A DNA stretch of 61,751 nt, from positions 1-61,751 of IMG/VR virus record IMGVR_UViG_3300009149_010511; one strand, 5' to 3'. The translations under genes and the position numbers were made by a program. Under the pieces are notes generated by a model that saw only the letters and a list, made by a program, of their open reading frames with translations, did no database searches and had not been told where the DNA came from. Below, piece by piece: positions 1 through 8,156 of this stretch. Origin of the DNA: a virus. Position 1 is the first letter of the stretch; each line of letters opens with the position of its first letter.

Positions 1-114
1 AAAGCAAGTAAGAAAGCACTCGAAATTCTTAAACCTTATACAGCAAAGGACAAGATGAAAAGATGGAAAGAATTGTATGATAATGAGCCTTACAGGACAT
101 ATGAGAAACTATAA
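1..114 (+). CDS. 3' end of an upstream gene (partial)
   Basis: An open frame runs from base 1 to a TAA at 112-114. It encodes 37 residues rich in Lys, Glu and Tyr, ending PYRTYEKL. The start lies outside the window and the fragment shows no motif. Its stop directly abuts the ATG at 115, as expected for consecutive genes of one transcription unit. Confidence 0.6.
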   Translation, partial: KASKKALEILKPYTAKDKMKRWKELYDNEPYRTYEKL

Positions 115-1170
115 ATGAACTTCACACAAATAGCAACTATTCTTGAAGCAGCAAAAGCTGACGTAGTATACCACTGCTCCCCTGACAAGCATAGTATACT
201 AACACCGCAGAACCTTCATGGTGATCCCGGAAGGAAACAAGATGTCTTTGCATCTCCTTATAAAGAAATGGCTTATGCCTACTTAGGAAAGAAATGGGGA
301 GATAGGGATATGAACCAAAGTGGTTATATCAAGAATGGTAAATACCATTGGGTGCTAGAAGAAATGCGTCCTAATGTATTTGAAGAATTATATAAAGGTC
401 GTACTGGTTACTTATATGTTCTTCCTGCTGCTACTTTTAAGTCAGGACAAACACGTGGCGGTACTTCCGAAGTTGTATCTCAGGTTCCAGTTAAACCTCT
501 CAATGTAGTTAAGATAGAAAATGTTTTAGGTTTTCTGAAAAGTAAGCATCCTATCATTGAGATGAAGAAATATAATCCAAATGGTGCTGGTTATAAAGCT
601 GCTGTTGAGAGAATGAAAAAACGATTAGCAAGATTTGGCAATCCTAAAGAACGACAAAAGTATCTTGATTGGGTTGGTGAGACTAATCCTAAGCTGAAAC
701 AAGAACTTGAAGGCTCTGTTTCAGAAAGATATAAAGATTCTGATCTTGTTCCGCATAGTGCAATAGCTGCTTTAATTCAAAGTGAATCAGGAGAAGTTCT
801 TATTCTCGATCATGTTAAGATTAAGAAGTGGACTATTCCTGTTGGAAAAGTAGACGAAGGTAAAACACCTGAACAAGCAACGAAGCAGGAAGTAAGAGAA
901 GAACTAGGTTTAGTTGTTAGTGAATTAAAACTAATTGAAAAGAAAGTTAAAACGTATACACGAGGTAGACCAGGAGAGCCACAAAAGAAAATCCCTATTA
1001 CTTTATATATTTACAAAGTGTTAAAGTATGCTGGAATACCGTCTAACAAAGAACCTAACAAGCATCGGTCTATGAAGTGGGCAAGCTTACAAGAACTTAA
1101 AGAGCTAATGGCTCAGGGGTTATTAAGCGACGCTACTCAGTGGGCATTGCAAGAGTTAATAAAAGTGTAG
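115..1170 (+). CDS. Nudix hydrolase domain fused to an ART/KptA-like N-terminal domain
   Basis: This protein has 351 residues. Residues about 210-350 form a Nudix domain: the box reads GKVDEGKTPEQATKQEVREE followed by LGL, so the metal-binding E-x-x-E-E core is kept, but the usual GE glutamate is Lys and the REV arginine is Gln. Nudix enzymes cleave nucleoside diphosphate-X bonds. Residues about 15-110 (VVYHCSPDKHSILTPQNL, then VFASPYKEMAYAY) resemble the YH-S...LxP start of ADP-ribosyltransferase or RNA 2'-phosphotransferase folds; that part is an inference from pattern only. The gene directly follows the upstream stop, so it lacks a separate leader. The Nudix call is firm; substrate and N-terminal activity are unknown. 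Confidence 0.7.
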   Translation: MNFTQIATILEAAKADVVYHCSPDKHSILTPQNLHGDPGRKQDVFASPYKEMAYAYLGKKWGDRDMNQSGYIKNGKYHWVLEEMRPNVFEELYKGRTGYLYVLPAATFKSGQTRGGTSEVVSQVPVKPLNVVKIENVLGFLKSKHPIIEMKKYNPNGAGYKAAVERMKKRLARFGNPKERQKYLDWVGETNPKLKQELEGSVSERYKDSDLVPHSAIAALIQSESGEVLILDHVKIKKWTIPVGKVDEGKTPEQATKQEVREELGLVVSELKLIEKKVKTYTRGRPGEPQKKIPITLYIYKVLKYAGIPSNKEPNKHRSMKWASLQELKELMAQGLLSDATQWALQELIKV

Positions 1171-1207
1171 TTGGAGACAAACAATGAGTAAAAAAAAGCA
1201 ACTTAAA
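1161..1207 (+). repeat. direct repeat, copy 1 (47 bp)
   Basis: This segment matches 2734-2780 with two mismatches over 47 bp. It covers the end of the Nudix gene, the ribosome binding site TTGGAGA and the first eight codons of a reading frame. The second copy occupies the matching position at the start of the gene at 2757. Confidence 0.85.
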
Positions 1208-1222
1208 GGAGAAATAAACTAA
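1184..1222 (+). pseudogene. 12-codon remnant of a duplicated gene start
   Basis: ATG at 1184 opens a frame MSKKKQLKGEIN and a TAA whose last base is the A of the next ATG (1222). Its first eight codons and its leader are almost identical to those of the gene at 2757 (MNKKKQLKLDEL). It therefore looks like the 5' stub of a former paralog, or a leader peptide that couples translation into the gene at 1222. Confidence 0.5.
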
Positions 1223-2490
1223 TGGATACTGTTAAATTAACTAGCCACGACTTAGGGTGGCATATAGGGTCTTTGGACATTTTAAGTAGTTACGAGAGTT
1301 CTAGTATAATGATTAAACTCTTTGAGTTTCGAAATCAAGACTTAGGTAAAGGAAAGACTACTACTCCTTATACATTTTATGGTTATGACAAACAACTAAG
1401 CAAATCCTCTTTAGGAAGACTAGGACCATTTATCGCTACTTATTTTGACGCTGGCCCAAAGCGAAGCTCTAATTGGCTTATATGGTATCTACCGGAAGGC
1501 ATTAATACTTTAAAACAGATTGAACAGCTTCCGGCAAGTTGGTATAAACAAATTTGGAATAAACTACTCGCAGTTGCTGCTAAAAAAGCCGGAGAACATG
1601 CTATTGCTGGTGCAAGCAAGAGCTTGATACAAGAAGGCACGCAGCGAGGTAGGCATGAGTTATATGGGAAAAAAATTAACCTTATTATAAGTGGTGCATC
1701 TTTAAAAGGGAAATTAAAGCCTATAGGAGGCGATCTAGATCTTCCGAATGAAGTACAAAAAGCAGAAAAACCCAGTAAAGCATACAATGTAAATGATATG
1801 TTTGGCAATATTAGTGCAAAAGATGTTATTACCAATCCTTTAGATATAGCTAAGAGTGTAAAAAAAGCAGCCCCGGCTGCAGCAGCCGACGCAGAGAAAG
1901 CGATTAATTCTATTAAAGACGCAGCAAAATCAGGTAATGTAGAAGGTGTAGCAAAAGTAGTTGAGAAGGTTACCGAAGGCACAGTGTCTGAGCAAGACTT
2001 AAAAGATATGTCATCAGGAAAAATTCCCGATTCGCTGAATACTATGGTTAAGGATATAAATAAGGATATAGATAAGGATCCTATAAAAAAAGAAGCGTTA
2101 GAGATTGTTAAAAGCAAGAAAAGTTTTCTACAAAAAGTTTTTTCAAAAATTAAGACTATTTTTAAGGAGCACAAAGCTTTAGTAGTACTTATAGGTAGTC
2201 TTATTATAGCAGGTCTCGCAATAGTTGTGTATGTTAAATTAAAATCAAAGAAAAATACTAAGGCTGCAGAATCAGTTTTAGACTCTTTCTGTAGTATAAA
2301 CGATTCTGCCTTCCTAGAAGACACTTCTTCTGATATAGCGAAAATGCTTTTAGCTCTTGGTGCAATGGGATTAATTGCTAAGAGCTTAAAAGGTCTTTTT
2401 TCAAAAGAGTCATCTGGAGCAGATAGAGCTAGATGGGGAGCTACATTACTAATTACGCTTGCTGCAGTATTAGGGTCTGCAGCAGCTTAA
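1222..2490 (+). CDS. membrane-anchored structural-region protein, C-terminal three-TM family
   Basis: This protein has 422 residues. The N-terminal 170 residues are soluble with no recognised fold; residues 195-300 are an Ala/Lys/Asp-rich linker. Then comes a basic helix (KSFLQKVFSKIKTIFKEHK), a TM segment at about 319-338 ending in VYVKLKSKK, and two more hydrophobic segments at about 374-389 and 405-422. The same architecture occurs at 2757, 6312, 14093, 15601 and 18757. The linker motif SGNVEGVAKVV resembles motifs near the ends of the proteins at 4211 and 23279. A 294-codon open frame on the opposite strand is a shadow. Function unknown; probably a virion or ejected membrane protein. Confidence 0.7.
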   Translation: MDTVKLTSHDLGWHIGSLDILSSYESSSIMIKLFEFRNQDLGKGKTTTPYTFYGYDKQLSKSSLGRLGPFIATYFDAGPKRSSNWLIWYLPEGINTLKQIEQLPASWYKQIWNKLLAVAAKKAGEHAIAGASKSLIQEGTQRGRHELYGKKINLIISGASLKGKLKPIGGDLDLPNEVQKAEKPSKAYNVNDMFGNISAKDVITNPLDIAKSVKKAAPAAAADAEKAINSIKDAAKSGNVEGVAKVVEKVTEGTVSEQDLKDMSSGKIPDSLNTMVKDINKDIDKDPIKKEALEIVKSKKSFLQKVFSKIKTIFKEHKALVVLIGSLIIAGLAIVVYVKLKSKKNTKAAESVLDSFCSINDSAFLEDTSSDIAKMLLALGAMGLIAKSLKGLFSKESSGADRARWGATLLITLAAVLGSAAA

Positions 2491-2520
2491 AATTGACATA
2501 ATATAACTTAGAGGTAATAA

Positions 2521-2760
2521 ATGTTTAAATTTCTTAAATGGTATTTGCTTATAGGAATTATTTCCACTATATGGTACAATGCTGAAGATGCTCTCTGTGA
2601 TGTAACCATAACTGAATTAGTGCAGGATTATGATGAACGCATTGTATGTGGTGGCGTTTTTCTTGCTTTGGTTGCGATATCTGTAGTTGTAATGCCATTT
2701 TTTCTTCCTCTTTTGTTATTTGCAAAGTTAAAGAAAAGTGTAGTTGGAGACAAACAATGA
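2521..2760 (+). CDS. small two-TM membrane protein
   Basis: This 79-residue protein starts MFKFLKWYLLIGIISTIW, and residues about 40-70 form a second hydrophobic stretch, so it probably spans the membrane twice. GAGGTAATA lies just before the ATG. Its TGA overlaps the next ATG (ATGA, 2757-2760), implying translational coupling to the membrane protein downstream. I recognise no family; small holin-type or accessory membrane proteins have this shape, but nothing specific supports that. Confidence 0.6.
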   Translation: MFKFLKWYLLIGIISTIWYNAEDALCDVTITELVQDYDERIVCGGVFLALVAISVVVMPFFLPLLLFAKLKKSVVGDKQ

Positions 2761-2780
2761 ATAAAAAGAAGCAACTTAAA
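2734..2780 (+). repeat. direct repeat, copy 2 (47 bp)
   Basis: Second copy of the 47-bp repeat at 1161-1207, with two differences. It contains the ribosome binding site and the first eight codons of the gene at 2757. In both places the preceding gene ends within or just before the repeat. Confidence 0.85.
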
Positions 2781-3467
2781 CTAGATGAATTACAAAAGGA
2801 ATTCGAGAAGTTAGATAGAACTTCCTCAAGACATGACCCTAGAGTATTAACACATGCTTTTTCTCTTGCTAGGGATGGCAAAGTAGAAGAAGCTGCGGAT
2901 GCTATCATGTTTGTCTATGATGAGTTGCCTAAAGAAAAAATAGTCGCTATCTTATCTGAGCCTCCAGGAGAAGAACTTGCTGCATTGCTTTCTGATGCTA
3001 ACAAAGCAATTAACAACTCAAAGCTAAAACATGACAAAGAGTTTGAAAGACTCAAAAAAGAAGTTGCTGACGTACAGAAACCGCTTATTGCTAAAATTTT
3101 AGCTAGCATAAAGAAATTCGTTACTGATAGAAGAGTGTTAGCTATAGTAGGTGTACTTGTTATAACAGCACTTGCAGTTATTGCTTATAGAAAATATAAA
3201 CAAGGTAAAGGTGATTCAATAACTAAAGCAACTGAATCTTTACTTGAGGTATCTCCTTTACTTACTAAAGCAACAAGTAAGAAGACTATCGGTACTCTTA
3301 CTATTGTATTAGGTATCCTATCATTAGTTCTAGCTACATTAAGACTTGTTAAACTTGTTAATTCAGACAAAGACATTACAGCAGAGGGCGGTGTACAGAT
3401 TGTTATATCTTATCTAGCAGGAATTATTACTTTACTGAAAGGTATCTCAATGCGTACGGCCTCATAA
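2757..3467 (+). CDS. membrane-anchored protein, C-terminal three-TM family
   Basis: This protein has 236 residues. I chose the ATG at 2757 because it follows TTGGAGA and overlaps the upstream TGA; the open frame extends further back. The N-terminal half is charged and helical (FSLARDGKVEEAADAIMFV looks like a TPR-type helix pair). A basic helix (KILASIKKFVTDRR) leads into TM1 at about 128-145, followed by YRKYKQGKG, ATESLLE, and hydrophobic segments near 179-199 and 213-230. The order matches the proteins at 1222, 6312 and 18757. No enzymatic motif is visible. Confidence 0.7.
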   Translation: MNKKKQLKLDELQKEFEKLDRTSSRHDPRVLTHAFSLARDGKVEEAADAIMFVYDELPKEKIVAILSEPPGEELAALLSDANKAINNSKLKHDKEFERLKKEVADVQKPLIAKILASIKKFVTDRRVLAIVGVLVITALAVIAYRKYKQGKGDSITKATESLLEVSPLLTKATSKKTIGTLTIVLGILSLVLATLRLVKLVNSDKDITAEGGVQIVISYLAGIITLLKGISMRTAS

Positions 3468-3478
3468 GAGATAATGAA

Positions 3479-3850
3479 ATGAAAAATACACAGAAGTTGC
3501 TAGATGACAAGTTTCGAGAAGCTGTTAGACTTTATCCCAACCAGATTAAGTTTTTTGCAGCATGTGGCGCTAATGTGGATGTAACAAACAGATTAGGCAA
3601 CACTTCTTTAATGTTAGCAGTATTCTTTGAAGAAGTGCACACTGTAAACACTTTAATTGAGTGTGGCGTTAATATAAACGCACAGAACCGTAATGGCGAT
3701 ACAGCTTTAATGATGGCTATTAGAAGCGGTAATAAAGAAATAATTAAGATATTGATTGACGCAGGAGCAAAGACATACGTTACAGATAAAGCAGGCAACG
3801 ATGCATTTACTAAGTTTTATACTACTCAACTAAATCAAAATTCTAAATAG
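3479..3850 (+). CDS. ankyrin-repeat protein
   Basis: This 123-residue protein carries at least two ankyrin repeats: GNTSLMLAVFFEEVHTVNTL then IECGVNINAQNRNGDTALMM and AIRSGNKEIIKILIDAGAK. These show the G-x-TALM-A, V/I-x-x-L-I and GA-x-V/I-N signatures. The first 30 residues (FFAACGANVDVTN) look like a degenerate starting repeat. Ankyrin repeats bind other proteins; the partner is unknown. It lies between membrane-anchored proteins of the virion-like arm, so a role in assembly or against host proteins is possible. No signal peptide or enzymatic domain is present. Confidence 0.8.
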   Translation: MKNTQKLLDDKFREAVRLYPNQIKFFAACGANVDVTNRLGNTSLMLAVFFEEVHTVNTLIECGVNINAQNRNGDTALMMAIRSGNKEIIKILIDAGAKTYVTDKAGNDAFTKFYTTQLNQNSK

Positions 3851-3861
3851 AAGGTGAATCT

Positions 3862-4218
3862 ATGATTATTCTAACATCAGAAGTAGTTAATGTAGCTGAT
3901 AAGTCTATTGGCTTATTTGGTGACTTAGTAAAGCAGTTCGGATCTCAGTACCCAGCAATCGCTTTATTTGCTCTTATTTTCATTGCTATACTTGCTTTAA
4001 TACTTTGGGGTGGTAAGAGCATGTTTAAAATGTTACTTGCTTTCTTTACAGCTAAAGATGTTAAGGAAGGCGAAAACCACTTAGCAGAAGTTAGACGACA
4101 GTTTGAAGCTATGTTTAAAAAACTTGATGTCATTGAAGATAAGATATCTGAGATACGCGGAGCTTTATTTATGAAAGCTAAAGAAGAAGAAAAATCTGAT
4201 GGAGATATTGATGTCTAG
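3862..4218 (+). CDS. single-TM protein with C-terminal coiled coil
   Basis: This protein has 118 residues. A hydrophobic segment at about 33-52 (PAIALFALIFIAILALILWG) is followed by a charged, heptad-like helix (ENHLAEVRRQFEAMFKKL, VIEDKISEIRG) and an acidic tail. The fold suggests an anchor with an oligomerising coiled coil. GAAGGTGAAT precedes the ATG. The last eight bases overlap the next gene. This arrangement is seen in holin-like and tail-accessory proteins, but I cannot choose. Confidence 0.6.
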   Translation: MIILTSEVVNVADKSIGLFGDLVKQFGSQYPAIALFALIFIAILALILWGGKSMFKMLLAFFTAKDVKEGENHLAEVRRQFEAMFKKLDVIEDKISEIRGALFMKAKEEEKSDGDIDV

Positions 4219-5197
4219 AGAAGTACCTACTATTGACGGAAGAGGAAGCATAGTTAAGCCAGACTACCCTTTTGATGGAAAGTTACTTTATAACCAATTA
4301 CTCGCTCGAGCGGCACTTCAAACTATGCTAGATGAAGAAATAGCTAAGAAAAGACTTGATAAAGAGCAGGCTCGTTTGAAGGAACAGCAAATGCGTTTTG
4401 ATCAAATTAAAAAGAATGCTAATATTAAACATGTAGTTTTATGGAATCAAGCTTTAGACAATGTATCACCAGATAATATAATGTTAGATGGTGTATTACT
4501 TCCTGCTATAACTAAAGGACAACAACGCGCAAGAAGTGTAGTTGTGAATAAAGTCTCTCGAGTATATTCAAAATACAAGGAAGATCGTCATAAAACAGAA
4601 GTATCCGAATTTGAAATTAGAAGAGTAGTAGGACCTAATGTAATAGCTGTAGAAGCACCACTTAATGAAAAAGACAGTGAAGGTCGGCAAGCAATCTTTG
4701 TAATTTATGTTGAATGTAAGAAAGCGTTAAACTCACGTGACATAATTCTTGTAATTGAAGCTATTAGAACTTTTTGCGGACTTGTTGGTATAAGTATAGC
4801 ACCTGCAGTACATAATAGTATTAAAGAACTTCTTGCAGGCAAACCTTCTATATGGCTAGTGTGTAAAGAAAAAGCTCGTGAAATGAAAGCTAAGTTAGTT
4901 AAAGCATTAGCCCCTGTGATGAAGAAAATCAAAGAGCGTAAAAAGCAGATAATCATTATAGTACTAGCACTAACTGTTCTTACTATAGCCCTTTATTACT
5001 TATACATGTACAAAAAGAAGAAGGTTTCTGCTGATGTAGTTAAAACACTAGTAACAGCTTCTACAACTAAAAGTTCTCATGATATAGTAAAAGAAATGAA
5101 ATCAGCAGATGATGCAATGAACTCTGGTAATATAGAACAGGCAGGAAAACAAGCTGTAAGTGTAATGAAAACGTTATTTACTCAACCTCAAATTTAA
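4211..5197 (+). CDS. single-TM protein, paralog of the protein at 23279
   Basis: This protein has 328 residues. I chose ATG 4211, which sits 6 bases after GGAG; an in-frame ATG at 4199 overlaps that site. The C-terminal third matches the protein at 23279: KAREMK, a basic helix, TM at about 247-267 (LTVLTIALYYLYMYKKKK versus ITVLAIALYYLYKYKKQ), then a helix pair (DDAMNSGNIEQAGKQAVSVM versus QAMDKGNVPEAGTQAVASM). The N-terminal domains are unrelated by eye. This looks like one anchor module attached to different front domains. Function unknown. Confidence 0.7.
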   Translation: MSREVPTIDGRGSIVKPDYPFDGKLLYNQLLARAALQTMLDEEIAKKRLDKEQARLKEQQMRFDQIKKNANIKHVVLWNQALDNVSPDNIMLDGVLLPAITKGQQRARSVVVNKVSRVYSKYKEDRHKTEVSEFEIRRVVGPNVIAVEAPLNEKDSEGRQAIFVIYVECKKALNSRDIILVIEAIRTFCGLVGISIAPAVHNSIKELLAGKPSIWLVCKEKAREMKAKLVKALAPVMKKIKERKKQIIIIVLALTVLTIALYYLYMYKKKKVSADVVKTLVTASTTKSSHDIVKEMKSADDAMNSGNIEQAGKQAVSVMKTLFTQPQI

Positions 5198-5208
5198 AGG
5201 ATAACTAA

Positions 5209-5703
5209 ATGCACATAACTAACTTAGAAGAAGCAGCTTACTTTTCATTATTGGAAGATGTCGTTCCTATGTCTGCTATATCCTTAAAGGATGTAACTAA
5301 TATTAAAGAAGCAGTTGCTTTATTTAAATCATCCTCCGATTTTGAAGAGTCAGGTATAAGTGATAAAAACGAAGGTGGCTTGTGGAATTATATAATGTAT
5401 GAAGATAAGCCAGCAGGTTTAATTGTTGTAACTATTGTTGATCAGAAGAGAAGACGAATATGCGAAATAAATAGTGTAGTCATTAAAGAAGAATATCGAG
5501 GCAAAGGTTTGCTAAGAGGTGAGCTTTTACTATTTGATAAATATAAGGTAGACATGTTGATAGCTGAAGTTAAAGACTACAACACACAATCAGCAAAGGC
5601 ACATAAGAAACTAGGTTTCAAGAAACATAAACCAGATGTTGATTGGCATGACTTTGTGTTACGCAAGAAGGACTTAGTACCTAAAGGAGAAGATAATGCC
5701 TAA
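5209..5703 (+). CDS. GNAT-family N-acetyltransferase
   Basis: This protein has 164 residues. The acetyl-CoA-binding motif A is visible as INSVVIKEEYRGKGLLRGEL (R-x-x-G-x-G/L type), and motif B as NTQSAKAHKKLGFKKH. The substrate is unknown. A second GNAT at 18278 shares the unusual continuation EYRG(K/R)G...ELLLFD, so the two are paralogs. It lies among membrane-anchored virion-arm genes, which makes a structural protein of the phage, or a host protein, plausible targets. Its last eight bases overlap the next gene. Confidence 0.8.
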   Translation: MHITNLEEAAYFSLLEDVVPMSAISLKDVTNIKEAVALFKSSSDFEESGISDKNEGGLWNYIMYEDKPAGLIVVTIVDQKRRRICEINSVVIKEEYRGKGLLRGELLLFDKYKVDMLIAEVKDYNTQSAKAHKKLGFKKHKPDVDWHDFVLRKKDLVPKGEDNA

Positions 5704-6016
5704 ACCAAACAAAGGTGAACATAAAGACGAATTCATAAGCAGGTGTATACCTAAACTTATTAAAGATGAGAAGTATCCACAGAAACAGGCAATAGCTATT
5801 TGTTATAGTTATTGGAAAGACAAAGACAAAAGAAAGATGGAAGGTGTTTTTTGTGAGTCTAGTGAACATGGCTCACTATATTATAGATCAGGCAAACCTA
5901 TTGCTATGTATGTAAAAGATCTTAGAAAACTATATGTACTTACTGAATACATGACTTCCTACCAAACAATGGCAGACGCTTGTGAAGCTAAAGGCGTTAC
6001 AGTTGTTGGTGTATAA
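5696..6016 (+). CDS. small protein with phage GE-x-x-x-FI-x-RC...AIC-YW motif
   Basis: This protein has 106 residues. The N terminus (PNKGEHKDEFISRCIPKLI then KQAIAICYSYWKD) matches a short motif that recurs in phage portal, protease and head proteins, where F-I-x-R-C and A-I-C-x-x-x-W form a small helical unit. The C-terminal 55 residues (YYRSGKPIAMYVKDLRKLYV) have no recognised fold. The ATG follows AAAGGAG. The frame stays open for 52 further codons after its TAA, described separately. Confidence 0.55.
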   Translation: MPKPNKGEHKDEFISRCIPKLIKDEKYPQKQAIAICYSYWKDKDKRKMEGVFCESSEHGSLYYRSGKPIAMYVKDLRKLYVLTEYMTSYQTMADACEAKGVTVVGV

Positions 6017-6175
6017 TTGTATAACGAATCTTTCTATGTAGAAAACTCTTCTGAGTTATTGGAATTATTATTTCTTGCACATTTACTCGCTGTTGAGGAC
6101 GAAGAATACGAAGAAGAAGACAATGACGAAATAATTGGTTTACTAAACAATTACGTTCTCCCACTGTATTTCTGA
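6017..6175 (+). CDS. possible small acidic protein or readthrough extension
   Basis: Directly after the TAA of the upstream gene, in the same frame, TTG at 6017 begins 52 codons without a stop (YNESFYVENSSELLELLFLA, then an acidic EDEEYEEED stretch) to a TGA at 6173. There is no good Shine-Dalgarno sequence close to the TTG. It could be a weakly initiated small gene, a C-terminal extension made by stop readthrough, or a chance frame. Confidence 0.3.
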   Translation: MYNESFYVENSSELLELLFLAHLLAVEDEEYEEEDNDEIIGLLNNYVLPLYF

Positions 6176-6192
6176 AAGCGAGGTAAACAAAA

Positions 6193-6300
6193 ATGGACCC
6201 TAAGCAGTTTATGATGGCTGTCCTTAGACTTACAACTCTAATATTTATATCAGGTGCAATTCTTTTCGCTGTACTTAATTTTGTAGACTTTATTCTTTAG
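6193..6300 (+). CDS. 35-residue single-TM protein
   Basis: ATG 6193 is preceded by GCGAGGTA. The peptide starts MDPKQFMMAVLRL and continues into a hydrophobic helix (TTLIFISGAILFAVLNFVDF), so it is probably a small membrane protein. The TAG overlaps the AGGAG of the next gene, placing it in the same translation chain. No family is recognised. Confidence 0.55.
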   Translation: MDPKQFMMAVLRLTTLIFISGAILFAVLNFVDFIL

Positions 6301-6311
6301 GAGATGATAGC

Positions 6312-7865
6312 ATGGCTGAAACACACGATTTCGCTAAAATTATTCAAGTAATTGAAACTAACAAAAGGAATCCGGAACTGATTTTAAAATTGTTAGCAAC
6401 ATACAAAACCTTTATTGCGTCAAAAGAAGATCCTTTGATACATTACGGAATGCGTCTCAATAAAGCTATGCTGGGAAGTTCTCCTAAGCCTAAAGATTAC
6501 GACGGTTACGCTGTATTGTCCTTAATTTGGATAACACATGAATTAGGCTCGTATGAAAAAGAATTGAAAACATTATTAAAGCATACAGGACTAGCAGCTA
6601 CTGGCGGAAGAGGTTTACGACATGACTTATTAGCTAAGAGTGTAGACTCATCTATTACAGCTCCAGCAGGAACAATGGATAACTTAGCACAGAATGTTAG
6701 ATACTTACTCGGAACTAAATACCTGAAAGCTGTTAATACAGTAGAAGCTAAGGATGGCACTAAAGGTATTATTGATAGAGTTATAAGAACAGCTGCCAGC
6801 TTGTTTGCATTAAACACAAACGAATTCTTTGCTATAGCTAACTTGTCAAAGTTTAATCTTGATATGTATACTAATATGTCTGATGCTTTTCTTTATACAT
6901 TACGTGCAGGCGGAGAAGACACTGATTTACACAGACTAAATGATAACCCTAGTGCTAATGCTGCCATTATTAATAATGATGTTTTTAAGAATATATTTTT
7001 AGATAAGTTTCCTGAACAGAAAGATATGCTGCTTAAGTTTGCTCTTACTAATGCTTCCATAGCAAGAAAACTTGTTGCTTCAGCTAAAGGTATAGCAGGT
7101 ATGGAAAAAGATGTGCAGCATAACGAAGCTGAAAAGATCCTCAACAGCGCATTAAATATTGATAAAATGAATCAGCCCTATCTAAAAAGATTATTCACAG
7201 GAACAACAGTAGGTATTAAAAATGTAGAACAACCTACAGCAGGCATAACTAAGAATTCACTAATTGAGACTGCTAAAGATTTACTTCCTGCTATAGATGA
7301 TCCTTTTGTACAAGAACATTTTAGCTTTTCAATGGGAAAAGATGCATCTGCTACTGAAATGTTTTCATCAATGGATAGTAGTACTAAGAATGTAATAAAG
7401 AAGTTTGTTGAAGATAAAGAAATTAGTGCAGAGGATGCAGGGCTAGATGATCTTAACGCTAACATAAATAAAGATCCTATGCTGAAACGAATCTATAATA
7501 AAGTGAAGACTAGCATAGGTGCGTTAAAGACACGGTTCGTTGCAATGCTTAAAAAGATAGGTGTTAAACCAAAGACTATTGCTATCCTTGTTGTTTTGCT
7601 AATTGCTGCAGTAGCAATTGTTATTTATATTAGAAAAAAGAAACAATCTTCATCAAGTACAGAATCTACTACAGTTGATGAATTATGTGAAGCAGGTACA
7701 CTTACAAACGTTAAGACAACCGGGCAGACTGTGTTTACTTTAGGTATTTCAGAATTCTTAATGGCTACTTCTAAGATTGGTAATGAAGGATTTACAGTAG
7801 CCTCTATCTTCTTTGTTTTCGGCCTAATTAACATTATGCGTTCATTAGGAGTCCAAAAACAATAA
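6312..7865 (+). CDS. large membrane-anchored protein, C-terminal three-TM family
   Basis: This protein has 517 residues. The first 330 are predicted helical and soluble (starting AETHDFAKIIQVIETNKRNP) with no recognised fold. An acidic linker with DLNANINKDPMLKRI resembles DINKDIDKDPIKKEA in the protein at 1222. Then come a basic helix (LKTRFVAMLKKIGVKPK), TM1 at about 422-441 ending YIRKKKQ, TESTT, and two further hydrophobic segments near 473-487 and 496-512. AGGAGATGATAGC precedes the ATG. It is the last gene before a 98-base gap that precedes the tail genes. Confidence 0.7.
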   Translation: MAETHDFAKIIQVIETNKRNPELILKLLATYKTFIASKEDPLIHYGMRLNKAMLGSSPKPKDYDGYAVLSLIWITHELGSYEKELKTLLKHTGLAATGGRGLRHDLLAKSVDSSITAPAGTMDNLAQNVRYLLGTKYLKAVNTVEAKDGTKGIIDRVIRTAASLFALNTNEFFAIANLSKFNLDMYTNMSDAFLYTLRAGGEDTDLHRLNDNPSANAAIINNDVFKNIFLDKFPEQKDMLLKFALTNASIARKLVASAKGIAGMEKDVQHNEAEKILNSALNIDKMNQPYLKRLFTGTTVGIKNVEQPTAGITKNSLIETAKDLLPAIDDPFVQEHFSFSMGKDASATEMFSSMDSSTKNVIKKFVEDKEISAEDAGLDDLNANINKDPMLKRIYNKVKTSIGALKTRFVAMLKKIGVKPKTIAILVVLLIAAVAIVIYIRKKKQSSSSTESTTVDELCEAGTLTNVKTTGQTVFTLGISEFLMATSKIGNEGFTVASIFFVFGLINIMRSLGVQKQ

Positions 7866-7896
7866 CTTACTGATTTTCGGTAGCAATATGGAATAG

Positions 7897-7925
7897 TTCG
7901 ACAAACACACTAATTGAAATATTAA
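7897..7925 (+). promoter_or_regulatory. possible sigma-70-like promoter before the tail genes
   Basis: In the gap between 7865 and 7964, TTCGAC (7897-7902) and TATTAA (7920-7925) are 17 bases apart. The elements match the consensus only partly. The position, just ahead of a new block of tail genes, supports it; there is no other evidence. Confidence 0.25.
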
Positions 7926-7963
7926 GCGGTTGTTTACATTATTACGAGGAGGTGATAACCCAT

Positions 7964-8131
7964 ATGTCTCAACGATACAGAACAGAAAACGATATCAATG
8001 AGATTATCGAGAGGGCCAAAAAGCGCTATAGTGGACAGGGCCTAACAGAGTCCACTAGGAAGAAGAAACTACGAAATCAGTTAGACAAAGGCATCAGAGC
8101 CGATGTTGCAAATAGAGCCGATAAAGACTAA
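7964..8131 (+). CDS. small basic protein preceding the tail sheath
   Basis: This 55-residue protein starts MSQRYRTENDINEIIERAKK and is rich in Lys and Arg. It is preceded by GAGGAGGTGAT, the strongest Shine-Dalgarno sequence in the window, seven bases before the ATG. It lies 25 bases before the sheath gene. The composition suggests a helical, nucleic-acid- or protein-binding peptide; no family is recognised. Confidence 0.65.
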   Translation: MSQRYRTENDINEIIERAKKRYSGQGLTESTRKKKLRNQLDKGIRADVANRADKD

Positions 8132-8156
8132 TAATTAATACAGGAGGAAAGTACTT

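Noticed and set aside
1440-2324. 294-codon open frame on the - strand
   Set aside because: It is fully antisense to the membrane protein at 1222, on the strand opposite to the whole arm, and has a Ser/Phe-rich composition typical of antisense shadows.
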